Source: Trifolium pratense
Lineage: Eukaryota; Streptophyta; Magnoliopsida; Fabales; Fabaceae
NCBI RefSeq assembly: GCF_020283565.1
Contig: NC_060061.1
Coordinates: forward strand, 20,807,362 to 20,871,361
DNA: 64,000 nt
Reading direction: 5' to 3'
The first letter of the stretch is position 1. The number at the start of each line of letters is the position of its first letter. The notes under the pieces were generated by a model that ran no database searches, was not told the origin of the DNA, and worked only from the letters and a program-made list of their open reading frames with translations. Both the position numbers and the translations under genes were made by a program. This document shows, piece by piece, positions 37,101 through 47,086 of this stretch.

Positions 37101-40100
37101 TGCCTCTCCCCAGAAACTCTTGGGTAATCCAGCTCCCAACATCATACATCTCACGCGCTCTAGCAAGGTCCTGTTCATCCTTTCAGCCAGTCCATTCTGC
37201 TGCGGTGTGTATGCAACGGTCTTATGCCTCTTTATATCTAGTTTCCTGCAAAACTCATTAAACTGCTCTGAAACAAACTCCAGGCCATTGTCAGTTCTTA
37301 AAAGTTTTAGTTTACTTCTTGTTTGATTTTCTATTAAGGTATGCCATTCTTTGAATTTTTCAAAAGTGTCACTTTTATTCTTTATTATGTAAACCCATAC
37401 CCTCCTAGAGTAATCATCAATTATTGAAAGAAAATATGAACCTCCCCCATGAGTAGACACAGATGCTGGACCCCAAAGATCCGAGTGAACATACTCGAAT
37501 GGCCTAGTAGACTTATGCACTCCCACCCCAAACTTAACCTTATGTTGTTTTCCTAGAGTACAATTATCACAAAAGTCTAGTTTGTTCAATTTTTCTTTCC
37601 CTAGTAAACCTTGTTTAGCTAGTTCAACTAAACCCCTTTCACTAACATGACCTAACCTCAAATGCCATAGTTTAGTTATGTCTGCATTTTCAACACTAGT
37701 TACTAATGCATTAGAAATAACAGTTGAACCTTCTAAAATGTAAAGACCATTCATTTTAGACCCCTTAGCAATTACTAATGCACCATTAGAAATTCTCATT
37801 ACCCCACGTTCAATCCTAGTACAATACCCTAGATTATCAAACATGCTTATGGAAATTAAATTTCTTTTAAGTTCAGGAATATACCTCACATTTTTCAAAA
37901 GGAAATCACGATCGTCATACATTTTAAGACGAATAGTACCCATACCTTGAACCTTGCACGCTTTATTGTTACCTAGACGGACGACTCCACCTTCTTTAAG
38001 CTCCAAAGTTTCAAAGTACTCCTTTCTTGGACAAATGTGATATGAGCACCCCGAGTCCATGACCCAGCTCTTCTCAGGTTCCCAACTTGTAACTGTCAAT
38101 GCTCCTGCACTCTCATAACCTTCCTCTTCACTAACGGCAATTTGAGCTGACGAACTACCACCACCCCTTCTCTCAGGGCAGTCCTTCTTGAAGTGACCTG
38201 GTTCATGACAATGATAGCATCTTAACTTGCCACCACCATCACCCTTTGACCTAGACTTGGACCTATGCTTCTTTCCCTTCCCCTTACTTTTGTCCTCGCT
38301 TCTTCCTCTCGCCACATTCAGCCCTTCTCCGCTGTCATCAATCCTCAAGTCTCTCATCTTAGTCATCTCCTTGGTTCTCAAAGCCGATTGGACTTCATCC
38401 AAGGTGATAGTACCTTCTTTGCCATAAAGCAATGCATCCTTGAGGTTTTCAAATGACTTAGGTAAAGCACACAATAGGTGGAAAGCTTTGTCCTCGTCCT
38501 CCAAATTCACATCAATGTTCGCCAAATCGTCAATAATCTTATTGAACTCCGAAAGCTGCTCAACCACGGACTTGTTCTCCGACATACGATAGAAGAACAA
38601 CCGTTCTTTCAGACACTGCTTATGTGCCAAGGACTTGGTCATATACAATGCATCGAGCTTCGACCACATCCCTGCAGCAGTCCTCTCCTTTGCTACTTCT
38701 CTCAACACATTATCCGCGAGGCACAAGATAATGGCACTCAATGCCTTATCATTCATCTCGTTCTTCTCTGCTGCTGAGAAAGTATTAGGCATGCTCGCAA
38801 TTCCTAACAATGCTTCTGAACACTTCTGTTGTTTTAATATTGCCCTCACCTTCACCTTCCACAACCCAAAGTCGTTACTCCCGGTGAACTTCTCAATGTC
38901 CCACTTAGAACCCATGATACTTAAATCGTTTGATCCTTTGCCCCACGGTGGGCGCCAATTGTTGTGAATTCAGATTGAATCACACCAATAAAATAATTGA
39001 TGTGTGGAGCAAATAACGATTAAGCAATCAAATAATGAGATCGGCAATAATAATAAAAAAACAAAAGATAAAGCGATAAAGAAAAAAGGAACACAAGAGA
39101 ATTGTTTACCCAGTTCAGTCAATGTGACCTACTCTGGGGGAGAGAGCAGCTCTCCGATCCACTATCAAACTTGTTCCTTGATTACAATGAAATTCACCAC
39201 AAGAGTTACAAGATTTAGAGTTTTTCCTAAATCTACCCTAAGCCCGAATTTCTTCCCGTGACCAAGAAATTCAATATGAAAGTGTTTGCCAAGGTGATAG
39301 AATGTTTCCCTAACCCTAGAGTCTTCCCAAGATGATCTCTCTCAACCCTAGCCTTTTTGTTAGCCTTTGAAACCCTAAAATCCCCTTAAAAAGTCAGAAA
39401 ACGCATAACATATATAGGCCCGCAGACACTATGCCTGGGCGCAGCCTCCCACGCCTGGGCGTGAGCAGGCAGAGTTCAACCCAGTTTTTCACGCCTGGGC
39501 GCCAGCTCCCACGCCTGGGCGTGAGCAGGCAGAAACTACCAAAACATGATTTTCTGATTTTTACATTATTTCAAGGCAATATTCAACAACAATCATTCAG
39601 GAGTATCTATGCATCCTATGTTATACTAGGTTTAGAGGATGGGACTTCTACTTGCTTTTCTAAATATTGTACTTAATCTACTACCAGTACAAAAAAAGTT
39701 ATCAGATCCATCTTTATGTTATTGCTGTGTTAGAACTTAGAATTCTTTAAGTAAACTGATATAATTTCTTAATATTTTGTCAGGGCCATTCGACATCCTG
39801 CAAGTGGATATGTTCAGGGCATAAATGATCTCGTTACACCCTTTTTAGTTGTTTTTATATCAGAATACTTAGAAGGGGGTATAGATGATTGGTCCATGTC
39901 TGATTTATCGTCAGACAAAATCTCTAATATAGAGGCTGACTGCTACTGGTGTTTGACAAAGTTGCTTGATGGTATGCAAGACCATTACACATTTGCTCAA
40001 CCTGGAATTCAGAGGCTTGTTTTTAAATTAAAGGAATTGGTCAGGAGGATCGATGGTACACTTTTTTCCCCAGGCCTTTTGGTTTTCTTCAAGCATTGCT

Positions 40101-42070
40101 ATAATTTCAGGAACTTAAATGCCTCACCACCTATTTATGGATTTCATACCATTTCTATTCTCAACTTTTCATTTTCTATTTTCAGATGGTATTCTCAACT
40201 CTAGTAATATTAATAATTAGTTTAAGGTTTTAGAGTAAAACTACTCTCAGATTATGGCCCATCGATTAGGGGAAAGATAAGAATGTGGATTCTTGAAGCT
40301 GAAAACATATAAAACTAAGGAACACTATTACTTTACCCTCATAACCAATGCAAAAGAGATGCTGGAAAACTGTTGTTCCCCATTTTCTAGGTTTGAAGCA
40401 TCTGTTGGTCACCATATATTATTACCGGAGTTCTTTAATCTATAATATACTTTCTGATGTTTTTTTACAATCAATTATGATTTTTAGTTAGTTGTGTGTG
40501 TCCATTTTGGAGTATTTGTTTTTTCTAGACAGAAGAATATAATCTGTTTGAGTGCCACAAGGGCTTGAAAGATTCAATTAGATATTTCACTCAAAAAAAT
40601 TTAAAAAATGTAAATCTTATTATCTTATTTGCTTTTACTCAGAAGTGTCGAAATTTGATCATCGCTTTATTTATCCATTGGTTAAAAATACAGAATTTAT
40701 TGACATGAATTTATAAACTCGATCATTATTCATGTTGCTGTATTATTATTCATATATATTCAAATATAATCTGATCTGATGTGCCCTGTTGAAACTTTTG
40801 AGCTGCACCAGAGCCTGTTACACAACATATAGAGGATCAGGGACTTGAATTTCTTCAATTTGCTTTCCGCTGGTTCAACTGTCTTCTGATCCGCGAGGTT
40901 TGTCCTGGCCATTTTTCCCCTTATAAATAGGATAAGTTGAGTTAGCCTGGATAAAGTTTCCAGAAGCACCTGTGGAAAATGAAATATTATGAACATCTTA
41001 TAATAACTGAGTTTTTTAAATAATACTTTCTTGCATAACTGTATAAGTAGAAATTGGTTATGCAGCTTCATTTTTCAGATGTTTTTTCTTCTAACTTGTC
41101 GATAAACATATACAAGATTATTTTTGGAAGTGAATAACCATAAATTATTTTAATTGAGAAGCTCTCATTAAGTAAAAACAAATCCAAACAGCATCTTTCT
41201 CAAGAGCAACTTCATGGTGTCATTGATAAAGTGGTCTGCGATAAAAATGGATTGATTTATGCTGAGGCTAATATCTGATTGACTGATTGTAGATACCCTT
41301 CAATCTCATCACACGCCTTTGGGACACATATCTAGCTGAAGGAGATGCCTTACCAGACTTCCTCGTGTATATATTTGCTAGTTTTCTTCTAACGGTGAGC
41401 TAGCTTACTTTGGTCTTTTTACTAAAACAATATACTACATATTTGAATTAGATTTCATCTCGTAGCATGCTGATTAGGATTGGTACTTGGTGGTCTTGTT
41501 AACGTGAAGTTTTATCTCTTCTGGTTCATATTGGCTGATAATTCTAAGCCTGATTTCCAAATCTGTTCGCGATAAAACAAACTTGCTGTTTGCTTTTTCA
41601 CCACTTTCGCTATTTAATAGAAATGCCTTTCAAAGAGATTTTTTTTATCGAGATGTTTTCAATGTGTACTGAAGTTAATGAAGAATGCATTTCTAGCATT
41701 CTTGGATATGCTTGTATTTCCCAATTGTCTACATCTACTTCGATGTGCTTGCACATACACTTATTATGCATTTCTTTTTCCCTGTTGTATTTAGCATGGC
41801 TACTTTGGTTATTTACACATTCATTTTACTTTTATCAATGATTAATTAGTAGAATTGTAGAAACTAGAAACTGAATTTTTCTTTATGTATATATTTTTTT
41901 TTCTTTAGTGGTCAGACAAGCTGCAGGGCTTGGAATTCCAGGAGTTGGTAATGTTCCTTCAACACCTTCCAACTCAGAAATGGACTCACCAGGACCTCGA
42001 GATGGTGCTTTCCCGGGCATTTATATGGCATAGCATGTTCAACAACTCTCCAAGTCATTTCGCTAGCTGA
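31198..42070 (+). CDS. TBC domain Rab GTPase-activating protein, TBC1D22/Gyp1-like
   Basis: Ten exons, 457 residues: 31198-31301, 32325-32481, 32579-32768, 33302-33372, 33767-33904, 33992-34083, 39784-40055, 40812-40897, 41293-41394, 41909-42070. An in-frame TGA before the CAT run fixes the start. A Ser-rich amino part precedes KFTKVLSGTVV. The TBC domain spans about residues 159-400 and has both catalytic fingers: the Arg in IAVDCPR (Arg227) and the Gln in SGYVQG (Gln262). The order GYEPPNSDRKEGVLRRKR, SDDEVSMLRQ, WAIRHPASGYVQGINDLVTP matches the TBC1D22 group. Such proteins speed GTP hydrolysis by Rabs on the Golgi or endosomes. Intron 6 is 5.7 kb because a copia element sits in it, antisense. 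Splice sites are intact. Confidence 0.94.
31650..31789 (+). mobile_element. tRNA-derived SINE-like element in TBC intron 1
   Basis: An A-box-like TAGCCTAGTGGC (31664) and a B box GGTTCGAACGC (31718) have tRNA-like spacing. The tail is TGCATATATATAATGTGACG. AATTGATTTT occurs just before (31639-31648) and just after (31790-31799), a plausible target duplication. A T-run of 12 lies at the left edge, so the orientation is not certain. Confidence 0.7.
31796..32085 (+). repeat. imperfect minisatellite in TBC intron 1
   Basis: Three to four copies of an ~85-100-base unit containing TTCTCGAGTAGTATTAATTT, TTGCCGCGTGTTTGGATTC and TTTTTAATGA.AGACAA occur head to tail directly after the SINE-like repeat. 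Confidence 0.8.
34281..34912 (-). repeat. 3' LTR of the copia element
   Basis: It carries internal tandem copies of CACGCCTGGGCG with GTGAGCAGGCAGA (34750-34858), read on the plus strand. The partner is at 38960-39588. It keeps one TA unit and one A more than the partner in two short runs. Confidence 0.93.
34989..38915 (-). CDS. copia gag-pol polyprotein (1308 aa), uninterrupted
   Basis: A single open frame of 1308 codons. In order: gag with WDIEKFTGSNDFGLWKVKVR; a CCHC zinc knuckle (CYHCHEPGHFKKDC); the protease core DSGCSYH; integrase with an HHCC domain (HLRLGH, CDNCTLGKQHK) and the catalytic core (SIIDDYSRRVWVY, HKTVAYTPQQNGLAERMN); reverse transcriptase (KWVFKRKEG, YVDDILMAS); and RNase H (GYVDADYAGNIDTRKSLSG, STTQAEYIAL). 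No stop or shift interrupts it, which is unusual for a random copy. Integrase before RT places it in Ty1/copia. The start ATG lies 25 bases after the primer site. Confidence 0.96.
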   Translation of the reverse strand: MGSKWDIEKFTGSNDFGLWKVKVRAILKQQKCSEALLGIASMPNTFSAAEKNEMNDKALSAIILCLADNVLREVAKERTAAGMWSKLDALYMTKSLAHKQCLKERLFFYRMSENKSVVEQLSEFNKIIDDLANIDVNLEDEDKAFHLLCALPKSFENLKDALLYGKEGTITLDEVQSALRTKEMTKMRDLRIDDSGEGLNVARGRSEDKSKGKGKKHRSKSRSKGDGGGKLRCYHCHEPGHFKKDCPERRGGGSSSAQIAVSEEEGYESAGALTVTSWEPEKSWVMDSGCSYHICPRKEYFETLELKEGGVVRLGNNKACKVQGMGTIRLKMYDDRDFLLKNVRYIPELKRNLISISMFDNLGYCTRIERGVMRISNGALVIAKGSKMNGLYILEGSTVISNALVTSVENADITKLWHLRLGHVSERGLVELAKQGLLGKEKLNKLDFCDNCTLGKQHKVKFGVGVHKSTRPFEYVHSDLWGPASVSTHGGGSYFLSIIDDYSRRVWVYIIKNKSDTFEKFKEWHTLIENQTRSKLKLLRTDNGLEFVSEQFNEFCRKLDIKRHKTVAYTPQQNGLAERMNRTLLERVRCMMLGAGLPKSFWGEAVNTAAYLINRCPSTGIDLKTPMEVWSGKPADYSNLKIFGALAFAHIKQDKLDARAVKCVFIGYPEGVKGYKLWKMEPGGSKFIISRDVTFDETRMGMKCKDLEKRPEIGVERIQFEVEPSTDEREKEDETQVPDESGSDETTVPDYQLARDRERRVIRPPNRLGYADLICYALNAAEEVQDQEPKNFREASESIDSQDWLKAMNEEMLSLEKNQTWKLVPLPKNKRVVGSKWVFKRKEGIPGVEAPRYKARLVAKGFTQVEGIDYNEIFSPVVKHCSIRVLMAIVNMYDLELEQMDVKTAFLHGELEETIYMQQPEGFVKDNSKVCLLKKSLYGLKQSPRQWYRRFDDFLLKTGFVRSNYDSCVYMMKRNEKVILYLLIYVDDILMASSDKQEIQQLTEKLNGEFEMKDLANAKRILGMDILRDRSKGELFLSQHDYLKKVMERFRMTDSKVVNTPLGHHSKLSIKQCPQSEDERKKMESTPYASGVGSIMYGMVCSRPDLSYAISVVSRFMANPGQVHWQALKWVLRYLNGSLKGGLKYTRTDPGRDALEGYVDADYAGNIDTRKSLSGFVFTLFGTAVTWKANQQSVVALSTTQAEYIALVEGVKEAIWLKGMIGEMRISQGCVKIHCDSQSVIHLANHQVYHERTKHIDIRLHFVRDMIETKEIMVEKIASEENPADMFTKSLPRAKFKHCLDLINFVEE
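38940..38957 (-). other. primer-binding site, tRNA-Lys type
   Basis: The minus strand reads TGGCGCCCACCGTGGGGC, two bases after the 5' LTR. It is complementary to the 3' end of plant tRNA-Lys(CUU) plus CCA, recalled from memory. The same 18 bases occur in the truncated element at 25487-25504. Confidence 0.8.
38960..39588 (-). repeat. 5' LTR of the copia element
   Basis: It is 629 bases and more than 99% like the 3' LTR by eye. It has the same CACGCCTGGGCG tandem block (39428-39533, with one unit mutated to TATGCCTGGGCG) and a TATATA motif upstream of it in the element's sense. Confidence 0.93.
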
Positions 42071-42778
42071 GCAGGCAATTGTGTGTGGTTTTTCTGAAAT
42101 TAGTTCTCCTTAAAGTTCTCTCTGCTTTCCATCGGCGTTGCTCTTGCTTTGTGTATGGTGCTTTTTGTCAATGAATGATTTTTTCAACCAATTGAGTATT
42201 TTGTAAAGGAGAGACAAATAAACGATAGTCTCAATTTTGTTGTATTTATGTATTTTCCAGAAAAGCAACAAATACCCAGTTTGTGTACACAAGTGTGTTC
42301 TTCTCTAATGTATGCCAATACAAGTATTACTTATATAGTGTGTTTGGTTGGAAGAAATGAATGTGCTAACATACATGAATCAAACACCACAATTTCTCAC
42401 TCATGGCATAAATGCGCAACAAAACTGTTTGTAATATGTTCCCTGTTCTCTAGTTATTAATAAGGCTGAAAGTTCCACTGTTTGACCAAAAGCTTAAGCG
42501 GAATAAAGATTCAATGTCCCTCTTGAAGACCAGAGAATCTGACATAAGCTCTCATGTCTCAATCGCAGGTCCAATGTCATTTTCAGTATGGAAATTATAC
42601 GCAAGGAAGATTCAGGTTTAATATACTTGACATCGTAAATTTCAAACATTACTCTACATAGCTGTAAGTTTCAAGGGTACTCAAAAGAATTAACAATTGT
42701 ATAAGATAATGATAGTGATGGTGATAAATTAAATTTAGGTTGACTGTGTACAATCAAGGTTGAATCGACAACCAAATT
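42071..42778. other. spacer between convergent TBC and FKBP genes
   Basis: It must contain both 3' UTRs. No other feature is seen. Confidence 0.6.
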
Positions 42779-45542
42779 TTATTCCTCATCATCCACTTCA
42801 AGTCCTGGTACATATTCCAAACTTACATCAAATACTACCGGACTGTTTGGAGCCACTCTTGGTCTTCCTGGAGCAGAATTAAGTCCTTTTGGGAATGCCA
42901 ACTGCCAAACAAGAAAAACAAAATCATATAGCCAACAATTAGAATTAATACTTACCCAATCTGTAAATAAATTTGTCAGAATTGTGCAATTGTTCTTTAG
43001 CATGCTTCCTTTTATAGTTTCTCACCATTCAGTGATCAATGCACATTTTAAGTATGGATGCTCAATTGCTCATAGCCACTTAGAAACTAGAAATGCACTA
43101 GCTTTACATGATGAAAGACAAATTTCAGTTTAATGTTTTGAGTTTTTTTTTGCTATGTTTGAAGATGTTACTGGCATGCAAGTAAGGGTAGGGTGGAGGG
43201 GAATCTACTGTGTCAACAATCAAGACAGAAGCTTACTGGTCCAGGTATGTACAGCCGACGTTTTCCTCCTACTTTCATGCTCAAAAGACCTTCATCAAGT
43301 CCTTTTATCACCTGTTATCTCATTGGGTTGAATATCAGTTAGTCTTTGAAAGGATTATCAAACACTTACTACTGTTTTTCGCGAACATTTAGTAGGATTC
43401 TTGAGCATAAGAACACTCAAAGCAACATTTAGGGTTTACCTGACCCGATCCAACACGAAAAATGTAAAGCTGGCCTTTCTCCAATGAACTGTAAAATTGA
43501 AAGGGGGGAAAATAACAGAACAAAATACATTATCATTAAAGTGCATGCTCATAGGATTCAAATTCATTATCATTAAAGTGCATACATATAATTGAGCATT
43601 ATAATGAATGTTTCAAAGAGAACAACTTCAAAAACCAAAATTAGGTGACAACTTAAAAAGGAACAATCAAGTTAAAACACCAAATCGTTACAATACTACT
43701 CGCTGTTTTCTAAAGGGGTCCATTTGATAATTATGCTAATAGCACGCTTCAACATCTTATTAGGCATGGTTGTACAGTTCAGTACATTCAAACGCAACTT
43801 ATCATATATAATACAAACATGAAACATCAAACATCACTTGGCATCTTGCAATTTATTGACTAAAGAAAGATTGATAGAACTTTGTAATTGGTAGATACCT
43901 ATCAAATATTTGTCCAGATGGAACCATTGCAACATAATTAGCAGCCACCTGTTAGAGAGGTTCATGAAAATGCAGTCAGTATTGCTTTATTGAGAACAAT
44001 ATCACATGCTGACAGGGAACTTCACTACAGATATAAGTCATCTTTTTTAAGTTAATTCAAGGTTAAAAAAGTGATTAAGTATCATGACTATTTCTTAGAG
44101 AAAAAAAGATTCAGTTGCTTCCATTCCCCAGATGCGAGTTAAGTAGTTAGGAATTGATCTCGTTCGAAATTGGCAATGCCTGTCTTTTTGAAATGGTGGA
44201 GACGAACGTACAAGAGACACTGAACAGGTCAGAAGATTTTACACACCTGAAATCCAACTGGTGGACTAGGGCCTTGCCCAACTTTAATATCCTTGTATTG
44301 CAAACCTGATTCAGTAGTTACAATAGGTACCTTCATGCATAAAATATTCAGTGTAAGTCATAACTATCGATATTAAAGGTTACTAGGTTCGTAAAGAAAA
44401 AACATTTTGCCCATCATTTTTTGTCTGTCAAAGGTTCATAAATATGGCTAACTTTCAACAAAAGTTCTATCACATTGATTTACAATTTTTAAGGATAACA
44501 TAGTCTTTATCGCATAGTGCATAACGGAACCTGCTATACTTTCTTCAGAAGAACTGTAAGAATCTCTGCTCATTCCTACCAGAATATTGGATTCTGTTAT
44601 TTTGATGAATTAGACGGTGCACAAGTATATTAATTCTTAAATTTCTGTCAGGGATTTTTTTGTTACAACAAAACTTGAAATGAAATGACAGCATACAATG
44701 ACAATGAATCTACTTAAGTTCTGATAATCTCTATTGCACTAGCAACGGTTTGTGAAGAACCTTAAAATAGAAGTCCTTTCGTCAAACGTTTAAGACTAAA
44801 AATTTCAATGACATTGCAATGATATCTTCTGCAAATTTTGGTCACATATTACCAACCTTTCAAATTTTGCTGCCTAATTCGAGTAGATAAAAACTAAATG
44901 CGATGAAATGTGAATGCATTCTGGGCAATGTACAGACAGTAATCACAGGTAGGTAAGGCATAGAAAGAGGACTATGTAATCTCACCATACATTTTCAAGC
45001 TCTTTCTCACAAGTGTCGTCGCATAATTTTGGTTTTTCTTCTGGTGGCAAACCAGCTCCATTGGCAGCATCAAATGAATGGATGAAGAGTGTAGTAGAGA
45101 CTCCTAATGCTAATCCAAGAAAGTCTCTACGTGACTCGGTATTAAACACAGCATTATCATTAGCATTAGCAGTGCATTCCCTTGTTTCTGAGCACTTAAC
45201 TTTAAGAACAAATTTTCTAATAGAAATGGCTTGAGGAGCAGTAAAAGAAGGAATTTTACCACAAGTAGAATCTATCAAAAAGAAACAAAACCAAACATAA
45301 ATTAACAGTGAAATTGAAGACTGTTATTTCCAACTATGCAGAAATAGAACTTGATTGCAAAAATACATAGTACTATTTCACATAGTTACAAAAACACACA
45401 CACCATTTTGACATAATTATGATACATAGGACATGTAATCATGGTAGAAAATGTCATAAGTAATGATATATGCATTATTGGATAGTGAGAAAAACAGAAA
45501 ATGAAAGCCCTTACAAAGTGGAAGGTGGAGAGGGGAAGCCAT
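42779..45542 (-). CDS. FKBP18: thylakoid-lumen FKBP-type peptidyl-prolyl isomerase, FKBP18-like
   Basis: Seven exons, 229 residues: 45515-45542, 44991-45271, 44247-44330, 43899-43948, 43440-43488, 43237-43311, 42779-42901. The start MASPLHLPL opens a plastid transit region rich in Ser, Lys and Arg. A twin-arginine lumen signal follows (SRRDFLGLALGVS, residues 56-68, then a hydrophobic stretch and NGAG near 80-83). After CDDTCEKELENV comes the FKBP fold: VTTESGLQYKDIKVGQG, VAANYVAMVPSGQIFDSS, VIKGLDEGLLSMKVGGKRR, and a conserved tail, RPRVAPNSPVVFDVSLEYVP. Some classical PPIase active-site aromatics are replaced, as in other lumenal FKBPs, so catalysis may be weak. The FKBP18 assignment is by recalled similarity and sister isoforms are possible. 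Confidence 0.9.
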
Positions 45543-47086
45543 ACTAGGCATATCCAAGGATGTAATATTGTGTCATGTGATGATGATGATGTTAATGTTT
45601 GCAAATGGATAAACCAAATCTAGTTTGAACAATAAACATGGAGCATAGAAACGTGGTGCGTGTTTTTTCAGACCCAAAGTCTTTATACTCTTCCACGTGG
45701 CAGATATAGATATAATCAACAATAGAGTTTAGTGTTAGAGCTTGGAGAGTTGCTATCCGTGCCCCCATTTATTTAATACACCTCCTAGTAAAAAAAAACT
45801 CTTGACTTATTTCATTTTTGTTTATATAAAAATACTTGGTTTTTCACTTGAAAACAGACAACTTTAACATATTCTCACCCATATTTATCATCTAGTTTTT
45901 GAAATGGTAAGGAGTTTAGTCGAGTGAATGACCATTTTTAGTTATTACATACATATAATTAAGCTCTTTTCTTTATGTCATGTCTTTAAAATTAGTCACG
46001 TCAGTGTTTTTTTATCAACATGTGTATATTAAGAAACATGACATCCATGAATAAGAGATTTTTTTTTTTAAGAATCAATTGGATTGATTATGGTAGAAAA
46101 TGACACAAAACAAAGAAGATGGAGCAAAATGAGTTAACCTATGCCTTATACACTAATTAAACTAATGAGCCTAATTTCCTATATTTCATGGTGCATGAGG
46201 GACTAGTAGTTGCAAAATAGGGAAAATTGAAAATTGGTTATTTTAAATATGAGACTAAAATCACACAATTATAAAATTTAAGGGGTCAAAAATGCAATTT
46301 GACCTATTTTTTTTTAAAAAGAGGAGTGTATAAGTAAAGAAATGACATGAAGTGTGAAAAATTAAAAATGTTCAAAATGAACGTAGAATACGAGAGTTTA
46401 TTTTGGCGCCCCTGAAATTACCAAAAGTGCAATTATATAACTTAAGGGGTCACACAATTATAAAATTCAAGGGGTCAAAAGTGCCATTAGACCTAATAAA
46501 AAATTTAAAAAAGAAAGAGAAGTGTATAAGTAAAGAAATGACATGAAGTGTGAAAAAATAAAATCCCTAAATAAACGTAGAATACAAGAGAGTTTCTTTT
46601 GACACCCCCTGAAATTATCAAAATACCCCTCCCGCTACTTAAGTGGGTAATTCAGTTTGCTACTTAATGCAATTGTTTGGTTGGTTTCGGTTATGAAGAG
46701 ATGAATTTTTAAAGATCCGCACCCTCCCGTATACACCATTCTTGACCAATTTTTCACAATTGTCAACCCTCACCTGACCGAGTGCTACCATATATTGGCG
46801 GTTATGTCGGTTTCTAGTCGAATTGCAGGTCCGTGCTCAACCCTAGCCAAAACAAGCTCTCGGAATACAAAGACTAGAAAGAAGAACTGGGCCTGCAAAA
46901 ATAACAGACCGAACTCGCTCCTTCTCCGGCCCATTAAAAAACAGGAATTCCCTAGCATCGAACAAACAACTAGAGAGGAGCGAACGAGTGAGCGTCCCTC
47001 GAAATCACACAATATCTTCAACTCTATCTATCTGCAACTCTTCTTCACTCCAACTCCAAAATTTTCTCTCTTCGTCGATCACAAAA
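45543..47086. promoter_or_regulatory. divergent promoter region between FKBP18-like and VIPP1
   Basis: 1.5 kb separates the two start codons, which point away from each other. It contains both leaders and promoters and the duplication at 46250-46630. I could not pick out specific regulatory boxes with confidence. Confidence 0.5.
46250..46630. repeat. tandem duplication, ~196-base unit
   Basis: Two copies carry in the same order AATTATAAAATT.AAGGGGTC, AGTGTATAAGTAAAGAAATG followed by ACATGAAGTGTGAAAAA, and ACGTAGAATAC.AGAG with CCCCTGAAATTA. The starts of the AGTGTATAAG block are offset by ~196 bases. Confidence 0.8.

Larger units (their letters stand above)
34281..39588 (-). mobile_element. 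intact, young Ty1/copia LTR retrotransposon in TBC intron 6
   Basis: A 5308-base element on the minus strand: 5' LTR 38960-39588, primer site at 38940-38957, one gag-pol frame at 34989-38915, purine tract AAAGGCAAGGTGGAGAA next to the 3' LTR (34281-34912). LTRs run TGTTGAATATTG..TTCACAACA. By eye they differ at about 5 substitutions and 2 small indels over ~630 bases (<1%), so the insertion is recent. Flanks are ACAGT (34276-34280) and ACAAT (39589-39593), a 5-base target duplication with one mismatch. All parts needed for autonomous movement appear present. Confidence 0.95.
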
